64,000 nt of DNA from Tautonia sociabilis. Its GTDB lineage: Bacteria > Planctomycetota > Planctomycetia > Isosphaerales > Isosphaeraceae. A program made the translations under genes and the position numbers. The stretch covers positions 28,178 to 92,177 of the forward strand of contig NZ_RYZH01000029.1 in the NCBI RefSeq assembly GCF_003977685.1, given 5' to 3'. The notes under the pieces were generated by a model. That model was given only the letters and a program-made list of their open reading frames with translations. It was not told the DNA's origin and did not search any database. Positions 62,375 through 64,000 of this stretch are shown here, piece by piece; within the stretch, counting starts at the first letter, position 1; each line of letters starts with the position of its first letter.

Positions 62375-63823
62375 GTGAGCGACTGGTCGAGCGTGCGGGC
62401 CCTGGTCATCGGCGACGTGATGCTGGACCGCTACCTGGAGGGGGACGTCGCCCGCATCTCCCCCGAGGCTCCGGTCCCGGTCGTCCGCATGACCCGGGAG
62501 TGGTACCGGCCCGGCGGCGCCGGCAACGTGGCTGCCAGCCTCGCCGGCCTCGGCTGCCGCACCACCCTCGCCGGAGCGGCCGGCCAGGACCCCGAGGCCG
62601 ACCGCCTCCGCCAGGCGCTCAACGAGGCCGGGGTCGCCGACTGCGTCCTCGTCGGCCCCCCCGGCTGCCGGACGATCTGCAAGACCCGGGTCGTCTCTCA
62701 GGGCCAGCACCAGCTCCTCCGCCTTGACCAGGACGGCGACCGCCCCGCCTTCCAAGCCGCCGGCGCCACCCTCCGAGCCCGGCTCGACTCCCTGCTCGAT
62801 ACTCAGGATGTGGTCGTCCTCTCCGATTACGACAAGGGCGCCCTCACCCCTGCGCTGGTCCGGGCCACCATCGCCTCCTGCCGAGACCGCGGCCTCCCCT
62901 GCATCGTCGACCCCAAGCAGGTCGACTTCCTCGTCTACGCCGGCGCCTCGCTGCTGACCCCCAACCTGCTCGAGGCCCGTCGAGCCGTCGGCCGGCCGAT
63001 CGACGACGACGACTCGGTCGGCCAGGCCGCCTGCGAACTCCGAGAGCGGCTCGGCCTGGAGGCGATGCTCATCACCCGAGGGGCCGACGGCATGACCCTC
63101 GCCACCGCCGGCGGCCTGCACCACTTTCCGGCCGAGGTCCGCGAGGTCGCCGACGTCACCGGAGCCGGCGACACCGTGGCCGCCGTGCTCGCCGCCTGCC
63201 TCGGCTCCGGCTCCCGGGTCGAAGACGCCTGCCGCGCCGCCAGCGTCGCCGCCGGCATTGCCGTCGGCCACCCCGGCTGCTACGTCGTCCGCGCCTCGGA
63301 ACTGGATCGGGCCCTCCGGGGCTGTTCCCCCAAGGTCCGCTCCCCCGAGGCCGCCCGCCAGTGGGCCCTCGACCAGCGCCGAGCCGGCCGCTCGATCGTC
63401 TTCACCAACGGCTGCTTCGACATCCTCCACGCCGGCCATCTCGCCTGCCTGGAACAGGCCCGTCGCCTGGGAGACAGCCTCATCGTCGGCCTCAATTCCG
63501 ACGCCTCCGTCCGGGGCCTCAAGGGCCCGACCCGACCCGTCGTCGGCCAGGACCACCGCGCCGCCCTCCTCGCCGGCCTCTCCTGCGTCGACGCCGTCGT
63601 CCTCTTCGACGGGCCCACCCCCGAGGACCTGATCCGCCTGATCGAGCCCCACGTCCTCGTCAAGGGCGGCGACTACGCCCCCGACGGCATCGTCGGGGCC
63701 GACTTCGTCCGCTCCTACGGCGGCCGAGTCGCCACCATCCCCCTCGTCCCCGGCCTCAGCACCACCTCCATCCTCGCCTCTTCCCGCGACGCCGATCGCC
63801 TCCGTACCGCCGAGTCGGCCTGA
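62375..63823 (+). CDS. hldE: Bifunctional heptose-7-phosphate kinase / heptose-1-phosphate adenylyltransferase
   Basis: 482 residues, two domains as in other HldE proteins. GTG start with GAGGAG eight bases upstream. The kinase half (residues 1 to about 310, PfkB fold) has ALVIGDVMLDRYLEGD, RPGGAGNVAASLAGLG, and the ATP site DVTGAGDTVAAVLAA. The nucleotidyltransferase half (about 345-475) has FTNGCFDILHAGHL with the HxGH motif and LIVGLNSDASVRGLKG. It phosphorylates heptose-7-phosphate and adenylates heptose-1-phosphate (EC 2.7.1.167 and 2.7.7.70). The intermediate phosphatase GmhB and isomerase GmhA are not in the window. Confidence 0.96.
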   Translation: MSDWSSVRALVIGDVMLDRYLEGDVARISPEAPVPVVRMTREWYRPGGAGNVAASLAGLGCRTTLAGAAGQDPEADRLRQALNEAGVADCVLVGPPGCRTICKTRVVSQGQHQLLRLDQDGDRPAFQAAGATLRARLDSLLDTQDVVVLSDYDKGALTPALVRATIASCRDRGLPCIVDPKQVDFLVYAGASLLTPNLLEARRAVGRPIDDDDSVGQAACELRERLGLEAMLITRGADGMTLATAGGLHHFPAEVREVADVTGAGDTVAAVLAACLGSGSRVEDACRAASVAAGIAVGHPGCYVVRASELDRALRGCSPKVRSPEAARQWALDQRRAGRSIVFTNGCFDILHAGHLACLEQARRLGDSLIVGLNSDASVRGLKGPTRPVVGQDHRAALLAGLSCVDAVVLFDGPTPEDLIRLIEPHVLVKGGDYAPDGIVGADFVRSYGGRVATIPLVPGLSTTSILASSRDADRLRTAESA

Positions 63824-63919
63824 TCCCAGCAGCCGCTCGCCGTCCTCGTCGTACCCGCACCCTGGGCACCATGGGGTGTGACCGACGAATGATGTGGTTC
63901 GCGGCCCCTCCGGACTCGC

Positions 63920-64000
63920 TTACGCCGCCACCGGGTATCCCTCCCGGCTGAGCCTGCCCCAGAACTGCTCCCAGCGACCCGTCGTGTACGTCAACGCTCT
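63920..64000 (-). CDS. C-terminal end of an unidentified protein (rest outside window)
   Basis: The last 26 residues of a minus-strand frame that ends in TAA at 63920: ALTYTTGRWEQFWGRLSREG and a few more. It reads like real protein (aromatic-rich, balanced), but is too short for a family call. Converges with hldE, 96 bases away. Confidence 0.5.
   Translation of the reverse strand, partial: RALTYTTGRWEQFWGRLSREGYPVAA

Noticed and set aside
1..64000. tRNA, rRNA, insertion sequence or phage genes
   Set aside because: None recognised: no clover-leaf, no transposase motif and no terminal inverted repeats were seen by reading.

Overview
The window is GC-rich (about 70 %) bacterial chromosome, densely coded on both strands. 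The gene content points to a planctomycete, most likely of the Isosphaeraceae: a TIGR03067 protein, a secreted DUF1080 protein, a signal-peptide GH2 enzyme with a C-terminal ligand-binding domain, zinc-ribbon and FG-GAP proteins, and an RNase E/G with a huge insert. This placement is inferred from gene families, not from a marker gene. No rRNA, tRNA, CRISPR array, phage or insertion sequence was recognised.

Layout. 1-5961 (minus): an inner-membrane pilus or secretion platform operon of a PilM-PilN fusion and two single-pass membrane proteins, all with methionine/glycine-rich inserts; the last gene leaves the window. 6404-9610: an exported protein fusing two amidohydrolases. 10013-15532: a possible small basic protein, a CPBP membrane protease, tyrS with a good promoter, a Gfo/Idh/MocA dehydrogenase and an LpxL-type acyltransferase. 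15678-23690 (all minus): secreted GH2 and DUF1080 proteins, two drug/metabolite transporters (EamA and SMR), a GlmU-like protein and a YfcE-type phosphoesterase. 24017-26155: a possible small acidic protein, then a lactate permease gene broken by one missing base.

26372-29744 is a regulatory phosphotransferase operon (hpf, ptsN-type IIA, HPr, enzyme I) with no sugar permease. It is followed by a DUF2344 protein and RNase E/G, whose S1 domain is split by about 620 charged residues and which ends in a clear terminator. 34610-37539 (minus) holds an FG-GAP protein, an unknown protein and a HAD phosphatase. 37834-42116 holds an aminotransferase, a frameshifted zinc-ribbon gene, a small unknown protein, rlmN and an ECF sigma factor. 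42322-49572 is an alpha-glucan/trehalose block: treY and glgX diverge from a shared region, and glgX converges on malQ.

49827-57792: a soluble histidine kinase, a transglutaminase/TPR lipoprotein, metal-type kdsA, an FAH-family enzyme coupled to a TIGR03067 protein, a 3-dehydroquinate-synthase-like cyclase and trmB. 57939-63823: a DUF374 acyltransferase, a PIG-L deacetylase, a possible small protein, nagB, and the heptose genes hldD and hldE. Together kdsA, hldD, hldE, the LpxL-type gene and the DUF374 gene indicate an outer membrane carrying a Kdo/heptose glycolipid. The last 81 bases hold the C-terminus of one more minus-strand gene.

Two genes (the lactate permease and the zinc-ribbon gene) carry breaks at G/C homopolymers, so assembly error should be excluded before biology is inferred from them.
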